DNA of 19,333 nucleotides. It comes from Dictyocoela muelleri (lineage: Eukaryota > Microsporidia). Positions 1-8,948 of the stretch are shown piece by piece; position 1 is the stretch's first letter; the number at the start of each line of letters is the position of its first letter. The notes beneath the pieces are model-generated. The model ran no database searches and had not been told where the DNA came from. It worked only from the letters and a program-made list of their open reading frames with translations. Position numbers and translations under genes: made by a program. The DNA lies in assembly GCA_016256075.1 (NCBI GenBank), contig SDVU01000146.1, positions 1 through 19,333 of the forward strand, written 5' to 3'.

Positions 1-624
1 ATGGGATATTTTGTCCTTTTATTCTTCCCATTATTGTATATAATTGTTCGAATTCTCTGGGACAAGATTTAAATGTCCCATCACAAAACCATGCATTTGA
101 ATTTTCAAGATATAACATATGTGTTTCAGTGCTAAATAATAATACCCTAGAAATATCAGTTAATCCAGAATCATATAATAAAAAAATTTCTTGGGAATAC
201 GTATTTTTTATTGAGAATGGAATATCGTCTTCACATATAATTATATTTTGTTTTCTTCGAATTTTTGTTAATTTATCAATATGATGTTTTTGATTTGGTA
301 AAAATAAATTCGTGGCCGGCGATATGACACCTATTTCTCTGCTCAATATATCTCGAGGCCTTTCTGTTGTTTTCAATGCCCGTTTTTTTGTATTATAATT
401 CATAAATAAAGCTTCGTTTTTTTATAATTTTGATCGCAATTATGTTTTTGTGATTTTGCTATTTTATTATTTAAAAAATATAATCTTCACCGGCATTTTC
501 TATCAATACATCTCCACGAAGAAGTATTTGAACTGAATCTGTCTATATTATAACAGTATCCATTCAAAAAAATCATTTTACCACCTCTTTTACTTTTTAT
601 TTCAACAATTTTATTATGATCCAT
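1..624 (-). pseudogene. MULE (Mutator-like) transposase, 5' part, broken, runs off the left edge
   Basis: DNA transposase remnant read right to left. The N-terminus shows a FLYWCH-type zinc-binding segment (KMIFLNGYCYNIDRF, then SSWRCIDRKCR). The core frame, about 410 down to 1, reads cleanly and contains NAWFCDGTFKSCP followed by FEQLYTIMG, the usual MULE block around the first catalytic Asp (DGTF). The preferred start is the ATG at 624-622 because CCCC lies two bases upstream; an in-frame ATG further out falls inside the GC palindrome at 650-687. The frame is broken by a TGA at 489-487, where the family normally has Gly (CRGRLY), and by a further stop and shift near 390-410 before the core. 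The rest of the transposase, including the later catalytic residues, lies outside the window. Its DGTF block differs from the DETFKMAP block of the two MULEs at 13.5-16.9 kb, so it is a separate lineage. Confidence 0.8.
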
Positions 625-626
625 AA

Positions 627-630
627 GGGG
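627..630 (-). promoter_or_regulatory. CCC-like start motif before MULE transposase
   Basis: On the minus strand CCCC is followed by TT and then the ATG of the MULE frame. CCC-like motifs at the start codon are a described microsporidian gene signal. The same arrangement occurs before both V-ATPase genes and the Merlin transposase in this window. Confidence 0.4.
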
Positions 631-649
631 TTTTATTTTTTGCGGCGAA

Positions 650-687
650 AAAGCGGCGTTTCGCCGCATGCGGCGAAACGCCGCTTT
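650..687. repeat. 38-bp perfect GC-rich palindrome (double mini-hairpin)
   Basis: A perfect inverted repeat centred on AT at 668-669. Each half is itself a small hairpin (CGGCG-TTT-CGCCG and CGGCG-AAA-CGCCG). It is strikingly GC-rich against very AT-rich surroundings and lies just upstream of the MULE start. It may mark the element's end or be an independent GC-cluster insertion. No target duplication was found. Confidence 0.8.
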
Positions 688-699
688 ACGGTTTCGCCT

Positions 700-1000
700 C
701 GGGGATAAACGGTTGATTACGGGTTTATTGTAGTTTTAAACATGAAGCCGACTATTCAACAAGTATTAAAAAATGATAATGTTAAATGTTATAATGTGGA
801 TTCAAAAATCACTAAAGCACCTTACTGAAAACATTATTAAAAACTGTTATAATAAAATAAAAGTTTTTGATGCAATTATCTTAAAATAAGAGTTCGTTTC
901 CGTGCAAAATTTAAATTCATATGAAGATTTGAAAAATATTAAGATTTGAAAAAGATGAAAATTGTGATATGTTGTCAATTGAGGAAGTTGTGTATTTATA
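700..1000. other. AT-rich spacer, no gene seen
   Basis: Only a 28-codon frame starting ATGAAGCCGACT near 742 is present, with no recognisable motif. I see no RNA gene or element end here. Confidence 0.5.
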
Positions 1001-1604
1001 TATTATAAGCTGACAACATCCATAGCTGACAACATCCATAGCTGACAACATCCATAGCTGACAACATCTATAGCTGACAACATCCATAGCTGACAACATT
1101 CATAGCTGACAACATCAATAGCTGAGAACATCAATAGCTGACAACATCCATAGCTGACAACATCCATAGCTGACAACCCGGAGAGTTGTCTTCTAACGTG
1201 GTCTTTTTATCTTTGGTTCTACGTGTTTCAATAACACGTCACTTCCTAAGCTACCTCAAAGCCCAGATGTATACGCGATATTCGTTTTATCAATGACTCG
1301 GCAGTATACGGGTATTTAATGTGTTTTCTCATTTTTTATTTTCAATACTTATTTTGTCAATAGGCGTCACCGCACCAATCCATACACTTAAAACAAGGCT
1401 TTCTACTTTATTTTCATTTTAGACCAAGTCTTAATCAGCTATATCAAACAGGAACATCTGTATATTATTACTATATTTTTATATTTTTTTGACCGCTTAA
1501 TGTCATACCCTCAATATTTATTAAAGAGTGATGTCAGCGGAATTCTAACCTCGATAATTTAATTATCGTTCAAGAGTGAAAAACACTGAGCTATTCTGTC
1601 CGAC
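1000..1604 (-). mobile_element. tRNA-headed SINE, copy A (full length, expanded tail)
   Basis: Read right to left, the element opens with a tRNA-like head: AATAGCTCAGTG (box A-like) near 1596-1585 and GGTTAGAATTCC (box B-like) near 1550-1539. An AT-rich body follows (ATTAAGCGGTC, TATAGCTGATTAAGACTTG). Next come the family's conserved core near 1305-1269 and the block with GACGTGTTATTG. The element ends in TTGTCAGC repeats and an AT tail near 1000. It encodes no protein and would depend on another element's reverse transcriptase; no LINE is visible in the window. It is head-to-head with copy B, about 140 bp apart. Confidence 0.75.
1009..1177. repeat. 16-bp minisatellite, about 10.5 copies, at the 3' end of SINE copy A
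   Basis: The unit is GCTGACAACATCCATA on the plus strand. Ten full units are followed by a partial one, with single-base variants in units 4, 6, 7 and 8. Copies B and E carry only about one and a half units at the same place, so this is an expansion of sequence native to the SINE's 3' end. Confidence 0.9.
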
Positions 1605-1744
1605 ACACGATTACATGGCATGTTTCTTTCTGAAATTCTAATTTTATTTATTATGGCTTGATATGAATTGTTTTTTTTTGAAAAAAATATTTGATTTCGT
1701 TCATTTTTGGAGTGCAGAAAAAAATTAACGTATTAAGAAGTAAA
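1605..1744. other. AT-rich spacer between SINE copies A and B
   Basis: It holds poly-T and poly-A runs only. It separates two head-to-head SINE copies, and no target duplication could be fixed by eye. Confidence 0.4.
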
Positions 1745-2202
1745 GGAACCATATAGCTCAGTGGTTATCACTCTTGAATGAAAAATTTAAGTATCGATGT
1801 TTGAACCCTGTTGACGTCACTCTTTAATAAATAATGAGAGAATGGCATTAAGCGGTCATAAATATATAATTATAGTATAATATACAATTGTTCCAGTGTG
1901 GAAAAGCTGATTAAGACTTGTCTAAGTTGACAATTAAGTATAAAGGACTCTCCTAGAAGTGTTTATTGGTGCAGCGACGCATTTCGGCAAAAAGTAATTA
2001 AAATAAAAATTCATAAAAAGCCATTAATTACCTGAATCCTGCTGAGTCATTGATAGAACAAAAAAATCGCTTATACATCCTGGCTTTTGAGCAGCTTGGG
2101 AAGTGACGTGTTATTGGAACACCAAGAACCAAAGGTCTAAAATCTATGGTTAGAGATAACTCTCCAGATTGACAGCTATATATGTTGTCAGCATGTAATA
2201 TA
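1745..2202 (+). mobile_element. tRNA-headed SINE, copy B (full length)
   Basis: This copy starts with ATATAGCTCAGTGGTTA (box A-like) and has GTTTGAACCCTG (box B-like) about 40 bases later, the spacing of an internal RNA polymerase III promoter. The body repeats the landmarks of copies A and E: CATTAAGCGGTC, GCTGATTAAGACTTG, the core beginning CCTGCTGAGTCATTGATA at about 2037, GTGACGTGTTATTGGAAC, and the end TTGTCAGCATGTAATATA. At about 458 bp it is long for a tRNA SINE. Its core is slightly decayed (AAAAAAATCGCTTATACA). Confidence 0.8.
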
Positions 2203-2355
2203 AAATATGTAAATATAATATATATGGCGTAATAATTATAAATCATATTAATTTTTTTGTTTTAAATCATTTAAAAAATAATCTTCAATGTTTCAAAAAT
2301 TGATAATAATTTTAGCTTTTACACCATTAGAAGTCTTTTTTATAATATAAAAAAG

Positions 2356-2795
2356 AGTAAGTCAACAGCTCAATGGATATTTGTGAATGTATCAATTAAT
2401 TATTATTGATCGAATTATTTATACTCACTTTTTAAATAATTGGGAATGACATTAAGTGGTCAATAACTATAGCAGTGATATACAGTTAATTTTGAGTGTA
2501 TTTTCAGATTTGATCTAATATGACAATGAAACAAAAGTGGCTTGATTAGGTTTAGGGATGAGTTTAAGTTAGCGTCATGTAAAAATAGTTGTTTAATAAA
2601 AAATTTCAAAAAATATTAATATCTATTTCTGAGGAATCATTGATAAAACAAAAATCGTATAAAAATAATTTCTGTGTAACTTGTGAGTGACGTATTAATT
2701 GAATAACAAGAAGGAAAGATCTAAACACAATATTTGGAGACAACTCTATGGGTTGGAAATTATGAATATCGACAGTATGTAATATATTTATCAAC
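2356..2795 (+). mobile_element. tRNA-headed SINE, copy C (old, diverged)
   Basis: The landmarks lie in the same order as in copy B but are eroded: CAGCTCAATGG for box A, GGGAATGACATTAAGTGGTC, GAGGAATCATTGATAAAACA for the core, GAGTGACGTATTAATTG, and the end GACAGTATGTAATATA. The box B region is no longer readable. It lies directly upstream of the RING gene. Confidence 0.6.
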
Positions 2796-2939
2796 TACAC
2801 ATAAATATGAATTGTAAATCATTAAATTATAATAATTTCAAACTTAGATTAATAATTTCATTTGTTATTCGTATTTAAAACAAATCGTAAGATTAAAAAT
2901 ATTTTTTTGTAAAAATTACAAAATTTAAAATAAATATTT

Positions 2940-4349
2940 ATGAGGGCTATGTTTTCTGAACTAGAACTTGATGCTTCTGATGTTTCTGAATTTGAGACTG
3001 GTCTTGATGAATTAAACGAATTAGATTTAGATGATATAAATGAAGAAGAAGACTTGAATGTGGAAATAGATAGTGATATTGATGTTATGAGAGATGACCA
3101 CATTGAGAGAATAGATGAACATCTTGATATATCTAATGGTGGATTAAGCGAATACGACAATTACGATGACCATGATGATTATGATATGGTTGGTGATTAT
3201 GATGAGTTAAATGATTATGATGAGTCGAATGATTTTGATGTGATTGAAGACATTAATGATGATATCTTAGACAATGATTATAATTTATCATCTGAACAGT
3301 ACGATACCGAAATGACATTTGAAATGAACGAAAACATGTTAAATGATTTTGAAAATAGTATTTTAAATGAGTTGGATATTTTAAGACGTAATGAATCCAC
3401 TGATGATCATAACACGAATCATGAAATTGATGATCATAACACGAATCTAAACATTGGTGTTCATGACACAGATCACGATATATCAGATAATAGCAGTCCA
3501 AGTATAGAAGTAGTAAATATCAATAGAAGAACACCTCCGTATGTTCAAAATGATAATATTTCAAATACTAGAAATCCTTCACATATAAACAGCAATAATG
3601 TGATAATAGATGATTCTCATTCAGATATTGTTAGGATAAGAGAGGAGAGGCGTACTACACCTAGGCTGACTACGGTATCACGATTCATTAGCAGTTTATC
3701 AAATAATGAAGCGAACGGCAATAATAATCCGGTAAATACACGTATAAATAATGAAAACACTCAATTTTTCACCACATTAAATGAAAATATAAGACAATAT
3801 ATAAGAAATACTATACATTCATCCAGAGGAAATAATAATCCTAATCAAAATAATTCTAATCCTAATAATAATTCTAATAATAATTTAAATCCTAATAATA
3901 ATTCTGTTGATAATCTTAACAATAATAGCGATGATCAAAACATATCAATGTTAGGATATGTCAATCATATTAATTCAACTACATCTCAAATTGAGCAACA
4001 GGTTTATGAAATCAATAGATCTAACGGGATCGTTACAGTACGAATTAATAGATATCCACGAAATAACAGAATTATTAATTATTTTACAATACCTGATTTT
4101 TTCTTTATTCCTGATTTTGATGAACAAAAGAAATTCACAGCTGAAGAGTTGAAAAGACTAAAAGCGGTCGCATTTAAATCTCTTGAGACTGATGAGAAGT
4201 CGTGTAATATTTGCATGAATGAATATAAAAAAACTGATAAAGTGTTTCTTCTTGAGTGTAAACATTTGTTTCATTTCAGGTGTATTAAACGGTGGTTGAG
4301 AGAGCAAGCGAATTGTCCTTTGTGTAGACAGGAGGTTAAGTGTCCATGA
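2940..4349 (+). CDS. RING-H2 finger protein, probable E3 ubiquitin-protein ligase
   Basis: A 469-residue intact intronless frame. The C-terminus is a canonical C3H2C3 RING-H2: Cys422, Cys425, Cys440, His442, His445, Cys448, Cys459 and Cys462, with the CKHLFHFRCIKRWL and NCPLC blocks that bind two zinc ions and recruit an E2 enzyme. The rest is low-complexity: residues ~5-150 are very acidic with Asp-Tyr-rich runs (DNYDDHDDYD, GDYDELNDYD), and ~300-340 is Asn/Pro/Ser-rich. No transmembrane segment is seen, so it is probably soluble and may bind basic partners through its acidic half. Residues ~390-421 (TAEELKRLKAVAFKSLE) resemble the lead-in common before RING-H2 domains. The first ATG is used here; a second ATG at 2949 is preceded by AGGG, a GGG-like start signal, and could be the true start (466 residues). 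The substrate is unknown. Confidence 0.92.
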   Translation: MRAMFSELELDASDVSEFETGLDELNELDLDDINEEEDLNVEIDSDIDVMRDDHIERIDEHLDISNGGLSEYDNYDDHDDYDMVGDYDELNDYDESNDFDVIEDINDDILDNDYNLSSEQYDTEMTFEMNENMLNDFENSILNELDILRRNESTDDHNTNHEIDDHNTNLNIGVHDTDHDISDNSSPSIEVVNINRRTPPYVQNDNISNTRNPSHINSNNVIIDDSHSDIVRIREERRTTPRLTTVSRFISSLSNNEANGNNNPVNTRINNENTQFFTTLNENIRQYIRNTIHSSRGNNNPNQNNSNPNNNSNNNLNPNNNSVDNLNNNSDDQNISMLGYVNHINSTTSQIEQQVYEINRSNGIVTVRINRYPRNNRIINYFTIPDFFFIPDFDEQKKFTAEELKRLKAVAFKSLETDEKSCNICMNEYKKTDKVFLLECKHLFHFRCIKRWLREQANCPLCRQEVKCP

Positions 4350-4879
4350 TTTATTTTAAAGAATTTTAGAATATTTTATCGCTTATATTATAAGTGTCCT
4401 AATAAAATAATGCCTTTCTATTGATATCCATTGTAAATCAAAATTAATTATAAGTTTGTTTAATATTAAGTTTTTAAATGCTTACTTTGTTTAATATTTA
4501 CTTTGTTTAATACTTTCTTTTATAATATGTTTAATTATTTATTATATTCACTTAATTCTTTATACCTTTGTTGAATGTTTGAAATAATCTGATATTGATC
4601 GTCATAATGTAATATTATAATATGGTAATTTACTTTAAAATATCAAAATTATGTTAAGTCAAATAATAATATAAAATCAATTATTAATTGAAATCAAATG
4701 TATATCTAGTTTCAGATCTAAAAATTATTTTGTGTCATCTTTATACAATAATTGATGTTTAAAAATCAAAAATTTTTCACAGACCAATTATTTTTGCAGA
4801 TCTACCTTTACTAGACAACAGTTTCATCAATTTAAAACAAAGAGTTTCATATTTATTTAAAATCTAAAAAAAAGGTGTA
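4350..4879. other. AT-rich intergenic region between the RING gene and V-ATPase e
   Basis: It holds a possible polyadenylation signal AATAAA at 4401-4406, about 50 bases after the RING stop. A short direct repeat near 4483-4517 (TTACTTTGTTTAATA twice) is also present. No coding frame or element was recognised. Confidence 0.5.
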
Positions 4880-4882
4880 CCC
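4880..4882 (+). promoter_or_regulatory. CCC start motif of V-ATPase e gene
   Basis: The sequence reads GTACCCATATG with ATG at 4885. CCC directly before the start codon is a described microsporidian transcription/start signal and supports this choice of start. Confidence 0.55.
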
Positions 4883-4884
4883 AT

Positions 4885-5094
4885 ATGTTAATTTTTGTGA
4901 CATCACTATTAACACTCTCTATATTTATATGGCTAGCGAAATATTCAGTTGATAGATCAAAAGTAAAGGATAAATTAACATTAAAAATCTCAATAATTGG
5001 GTTTATAGTTTGTATGTATATCACATGGGGTATTGTTTATATGTCTCAGTTAAATCCATTAATAAAACCGAATTTTGGCTCCGAAAATGAATAA
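4885..5094 (+). CDS. VMA9: V-type ATPase V0 subunit e (Vma9-like)
   Basis: A 69-residue protein with two predicted membrane helices (about residues 2-19 and 33-55) joined by a short polar segment (DRSKVKDKLT). The second helix ends in WGIVYMSQLNPLIKPNFGSE, closely matching the C-terminal signature of yeast Vma9 as I recall it (a tryptophan helix, then CQLHPLVAP). Subunit e is a small hydrophobic part of the membrane V0 sector of the proton pump that acidifies vacuolar compartments. The length matches the family (~70-80). The start is fixed by CCCATATG, and AATAAA at 5122-5127 is a possible polyadenylation signal. A second V0 subunit lies at 11020 on the same strand. Identification rests on a short C-terminal motif plus topology. 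Confidence 0.8.
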   Translation: MLIFVTSLLTLSIFIWLAKYSVDRSKVKDKLTLKISIIGFIVCMYITWGIVYMSQLNPLIKPNFGSENE

Positions 5095-5371
5095 TTTTTT
5101 TTTGCTATAATGATAATGATGAATAAAATTTCTTTTGGCTTTGAATATTATTATTTTTTTCTATTGAAATAATAATGTCGTTTTTGTTCTATTAAGATAC
5201 GTTTTTTTACCTGTGATATTTAAATCTTTCCTTTTCATATTTTTTGTTTATGCATATAAAATTTATTTATAGTTTTAGTTTTTATGCAATGCATGAAATT
5301 TGGATTTCTAGTCACTTACTAATAATTTTTTATCTTAAATTATCAATTATTGCTATTTAGATATTTCATTC
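5095..5371. other. AT-rich spacer
   Basis: It contains the possible polyadenylation signal at 5122-5127 and T-rich runs. No gene or element end is seen before SINE copy D. Confidence 0.4.
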
Positions 5372-5813
5372 GGACATATAGTTCAGTGGTTAACTCTCTT
5401 GAATGTAACATTTAATATATTGATTAAATTTTTAAATTCTCTTCAATAAATAATGGAAATGACATTAAGCGGTCAATAATTATAGATTATGGTGGTAATA
5501 TACAGTTGTCACAGTGTGATATAGCTGATATGACTTGGTCTAATATTATAATGAAGCAGAAGTGTCTCACCTAGGCATGAAGATGAGTGCGTCGCATCAC
5601 AGTAAAAAAAGTATTGAAACAAAAAAAATTATGAAAAGGTCTATAATTACCAGTATCTTCATAAGTCATTTATGAAATCAAAATCTCATATACAGATGGA
5701 CTTAAGAAGTTTATGAGTGCCTTATAAATTGAAAACCAGGAACCAAAGGTCTAAAGACTATGGTTGGAAGTAAATTTCCGTGTTAGTAATTATAAATATT
5801 GTCAGTGTGTAAA
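5372..5813 (+). mobile_element. tRNA-headed SINE, copy D (diverged)
   Basis: It starts with GGACATATAGTTCAGTGG (box A-like); the box B position is eroded to TTGATTAAATTT. Body landmarks are clear: ACATTAAGCGGTCAATAA, ATATAGCTGATATGACTTGG, AACCAGGAACCAAAGGTCTA and the end ATTGTCAGTGTG. The core is degraded (CATAAGTCATTTATGAAATC). It is tail-to-tail with copy E. Confidence 0.7.
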
Positions 5814-5918
5814 AAAGCGCAAACTAAAAATTCATTTTGGTTTTTTTTTGAAAATTGGTATTTAGCATTTAATTATGTTTGCCTTAAATAAAATTACAGG
5901 CTCTGATTTATATACTTA

Positions 5919-6373
5919 TATATTACATGCTGACAACATCCATAGCTGCCAATCCAGAGTGTCTTCTACCGTGGATTAGAGACCTTTTGTTCTGGTGTTC
6001 CAATAGTACGTCAGTTTTTAAGCACCTCAGAAGCCAACTGTATACGCGATTTTCGTTTTATTAATGACACAGCAGGATACAGGTAATTAGTGGCTTTTCA
6101 TTAATTTATATTTTTCACTACTTTTTGCCTAGATGTATCGCCGCACTCATCTCCCACACCTAATAGAGTCTCATCTGCTTCATTTTCATATTAGACCAAG
6201 TCTTAATCAGCTATACCACACTGGAACAACTGTATATTATGCTATAATTATATAGTTATGATCGATTAATAATATAATTTTCTCATTATTTATTAGAAAT
6301 GATGTCAGCGGGATTCTAACCACGATACTTAAATTTTACATTAAAAAGTTGAAACCACTGAGCTAACTGGCTA
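5919..6373 (-). mobile_element. tRNA-headed SINE, copy E (best preserved head)
   Basis: On the minus strand it begins AGCCAGTTAGCTCAGTGG (canonical box A) and has GTGGTTAGAATCCCGCTGAC (box B GGTTAGAATCC, close to GGTTCGAATCC), with acceptor-like ends GCCAG and CTGAC. The body, the intact core (about 6076-6040) and the end GGATGTTGTCAGCATGTAAT match copies A and B. This is the clearest evidence that the family derives from a tRNA gene. Confidence 0.82.
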
Positions 6374-6427
6374 ATAATTATAGTTTAAAGTGAAATAACT
6401 ATAAAAAGTGTCTCTCTTCGCATGTCC

Positions 6428-6440
6428 CGCGCTTCGCGCG
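6428..6440. repeat. GC-rich mini-hairpin CGCGC-TTC-GCGCG
   Basis: A 5-bp stem with a TTC loop in AT-rich DNA, one of several such mini-hairpins in the window. It has no link to a gene. Confidence 0.5.
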
Positions 6441-6597
6441 CCACATTTATTAATTAAAAAAATATCAAAAATCATATATATACCTGCTGAATACTGAATT
6501 ATTAAAATAAGTATTAGATTTATAACATGATACATATTAAGAAACATATTATGTATCGCAAATGTTTGTTGTTACTGGTTATTCTTTGATAAGGTGT

Positions 6598-6605
6598 TTC
6601 ATAAA
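6598..6605. repeat. hAT target-site duplication, left (TTCATAAA)
   Basis: Exact 8-bp match to 8666-8673, on the outside of the element's other end. Confidence 0.9.
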
Positions 6606-6616
6606 CAGGGCCCGGA

Positions 6617-6745
6617 AAAAGCCTGGTTTTTTTAGACGATTAGCCTGGTAAAAGCCCGTTTTTTTAGACGAAAAGCCTGGTAAAAGACTGGTTTTTTTAG
6701 GCGAAAAAGGCGTAAAAAATACGGGTTTTTGACGAAAAGCCTTTT
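6617..6745. repeat. hAT subterminal ~32-bp repeats, four degenerate copies
   Basis: The unit is roughly AAAAGCCTGG, seven T, AGACGA. Copies begin near 6617, 6650, 6682 and 6714. The right end carries fewer inverted relatives (CAGGCATTTATGCCTG, and TTTTTTTAGAAAATGTCTGG). Subterminal repeats are known transposase-binding sites in hAT elements; that role is inferred here. Confidence 0.75.
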
Positions 6746-7170
6746 AAGGCCCGGAGTTTTTCGACAATAAAGTCTGATTTTTTATAAATATTCCCGAATA
6801 TAATAGATAATTAAAAGAACTTTTTAGTTTATTTTTATCAGAAAACATGAGCCTGTTTTATTTTCTGTATTTAAAATTTTTTAATAAAAAACCTGGGTTT
6901 TGGCTTTTTTATGAAATTTTTTCTGAGTTTGTCTGTTTTTTAATTTCACGATTTTCTATTTCCATGTCAAATTTTACACCAGAATATGTAAATCCAACTA
7001 TTTATATTAATTAATTTAATGTTAAAAATAATAAAGATTATCAACCTAAAATTCAAAAAAATCATTTTTGAATTAAAATTCGAAAAATTCAAAAATCAAA
7101 AGTAAAATTTCATTTTTGATTATTCAATAAATTTTAAACATATTAATTCATTAAAATTTTAATGAATTCA

Positions 7171-8584
7171 TTAATTTTTATTAAAATATAGAAATAAAAG
7201 AATTCCTAAATTTTTCATGCTCAAACTTCTTCTTTTATCACACAAAATCTGATTCAACTTGCTAAAGCTTCTTTCGATTTCTAAAGTAGTAAGTGGAATA
7301 AATAAATACTTTTTATAACTTTCTAGACATTATCGAATTTAAAGAATAAAAAAAGTGTAAGTCTGGGGTTTTGCCAATTAATAATCCAAATTTTAAAATT
7401 AATGTTTCATTTTTCAATTGATTTCCAATATCTTTTAATATATTAATTTGTTGAATTGTGGACAAATCATTTTTTTCGAGCTCTGAAATTTTATCAACAA
7501 TAAAATTAGAATTTCCAATCTCTCAATGCTCTAAAATGAAGCTTGAGTCAATAAATGACGATACAATTTAACATAATTTGGGTTATTTTGAGATAATTTT
7601 TGAATAAATTTCTTATAAAGATCATAATTTTTCAGCAGTTCTGATATGAAATTTACCCATATTCTCCATCTTGATATTATCGGAAGTTTTAATCTAGATT
7701 TTTCTCTGAAAATTAGCTGATTATCTTTATTCTTCACAAGTATCTTTTTCAATTCAGAGCTAACATAATTATAAATAGGTGAAATTTCTCGTAATTTTTC
7801 ACATAATAGATGTAACATATGTGCCAGACATGTTACATGATTTAAATTTGGAAATAGATGTTTAAGACATTCGCGGCTTTCACGGCATAGGGAGCAGCAT
7901 CAGAAATAATAATGTGTAACTTATTATAGTTTATGTCACCTTCATATATTTCAAACATGATATTTATTATTTCCTGGCCCACTGTTACAGTGTTCGTTTT
8001 TGAAAGTTCAATTGTGCGAAGTAAAAAGATTTTCTGTCTAGTTATTTTGCTACAAAAACTTCCTAAAATATTTAAAACAAATCGGCCGTTCACGTCCGCA
8101 GTTTCATCAAACATTAATAATATATCCTCACCTTTAAACTTAGAAAAAATTGTCTTGATCTCATTTTCATAAATAGGTACCATCAGTTTACAATAATATG
8201 ATTCGAGATGTATAGTATGGCCAGTATATTTTTGAATAAAATCACTTAAAACAGAATTTTGTAGTTTAAATAAGGAATATCGGCTGATGTGAAGGCATCT
8301 ATCAAGTTATTATCGAAAATGCTATTTTGAGATGACATTGAACATTTCTGTAGTAATGTCATTTGTTTTGAATTTATTATTTCATTAGAAACATGAGTTT
8401 GAGATAATATATGCCTACGTATAGATTTTGTTCCAACATTTTGGGAAAAATTTAATTTCTTATTGCATATTGTGCAAACAAGCTCATTTTTTGATATTTT
8501 TAGAAAACTGTATTTAGATACAATCTTTGTTAATGCGTTATAGGATAATAAATTTTTCATAGGGGTAATTATGAAACCAGGCAT
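7171..8584 (-). pseudogene. hAT transposase, broken
   Basis: Order on the minus strand: a BED-type zinc finger (LVCTICNKKLNFSQNVG, then RRHILSQTHV) near 8480-8390; the first catalytic Asp block (LLMFDETADVNGRFVLNILG) near 8130-8070; the second acidic block (HIIISDAAPYAVKAANVL) near 7915-7860; SRWRIWVNF near 7680-7650; and the C-terminal dimerisation block (LTTLEIERSFSKLNQIL, then RRSLSMKNLGILLF), ending at the TAA at 7173-7171. These are the parts of a hAT transposase in the expected order. At least three frame breaks or stops separate the pieces (about 8246-8185, 7842-7818 and 7531-7300), so it is inactive. The start is taken at the ATG near 8584 (MPGFIITPMKNLL). Confidence 0.88.
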
Positions 8585-8665
8585 AAATGCCTGTTTTTTA
8601 AGCAAAAAAAATATAAAATGCCCTTTTTTTAGAAAATGTCTGGTACGGGTATTTTCCGGACCCTA

Positions 8666-8673
8666 TTCATAAA
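8666..8673. repeat. hAT target-site duplication, right (TTCATAAA)
   Basis: Exact 8-bp match to 6598-6605. Confidence 0.9.
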
Positions 8674-8948
8674 TATAATTAATATGCATTTTATAAATAT
8701 TAATAATAAATTGATAATAAATAAAAATTTCGACTTAATAATCATTAAATTTTGGACATGGAAACCTAAAAAATAATATTATTACCTAAAAAATACTATA
8801 ATCTGCTAAAAAATAATATTTTAATTAATGATACATATTTATTTATGATAATACTCCGAATATTCTTTATAAATCATTTGCTGAAAACCCAAAGATAATA
8901 ATTTTAAGCTGTTTAAGAGATATAATTCCAAATAATTATGGTAAATTA
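8674..8948. other. AT-rich spacer right of the hAT element
   Basis: It contains short repeats of the type CCTAAAAAATAATATT near 8767-8820. No gene is seen. Confidence 0.35.

Larger units (their letters stand above)
6606..8665 (-). mobile_element. hAT-superfamily DNA transposon, full length, inactive
   Basis: A 2,060-bp element with both ends identifiable. The left end reads CAGGGCCCGGAAAA and the right end, inverted, TAGGGTCCGGAAAA (two mismatches in 14). It is flanked by a perfect 8-bp target duplication TTCATAAA (6598-6605 and 8666-8673); 8-bp duplications and CAGGG-type ends are hallmarks of hAT. Subterminal repeats lie inside each end. The minus-strand transposase inside is broken. The exact target duplication shows it arrived by transposition and that both edges are intact. 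Confidence 0.93.

Noticed and set aside
917-1099. Repetitive minus-strand frame with repeated QLWMLSAMDVVSY
   Set aside because: Translation of the 16-bp minisatellite; a 16-bp unit cannot hold a constant peptide repeat, and no start signal is present.
1009-1177. Possible CRISPR array
   Set aside because: The units are contiguous 16-mers without spacers in a eukaryotic context; it is a minisatellite.
2028-2246. 72-codon minus-strand frame
   Set aside because: Lies antisense to SINE copy B and is not conserved in the other SINE copies.
2858-3160. 100-codon minus-strand frame rich in Ser
   Set aside because: It is the antisense of the acidic N-terminus of the RING gene; the Ser richness mirrors Asp/Glu codons.
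3253-3501. 82-codon minus-strand frame rich in His, Cys and Tyr
   Set aside because: Antisense shadow of the RING gene; the Cys/His pattern comes from reversed Asp-His-Asn codons and forms no zinc motif.
5372-5440. Possible genuine tRNA gene at the head of SINE copy D (and at 1745 and 6373)
   Set aside because: Box A-like sequence is present, but anticodon and T-arm stems do not form and the sequence continues into the shared SINE body.
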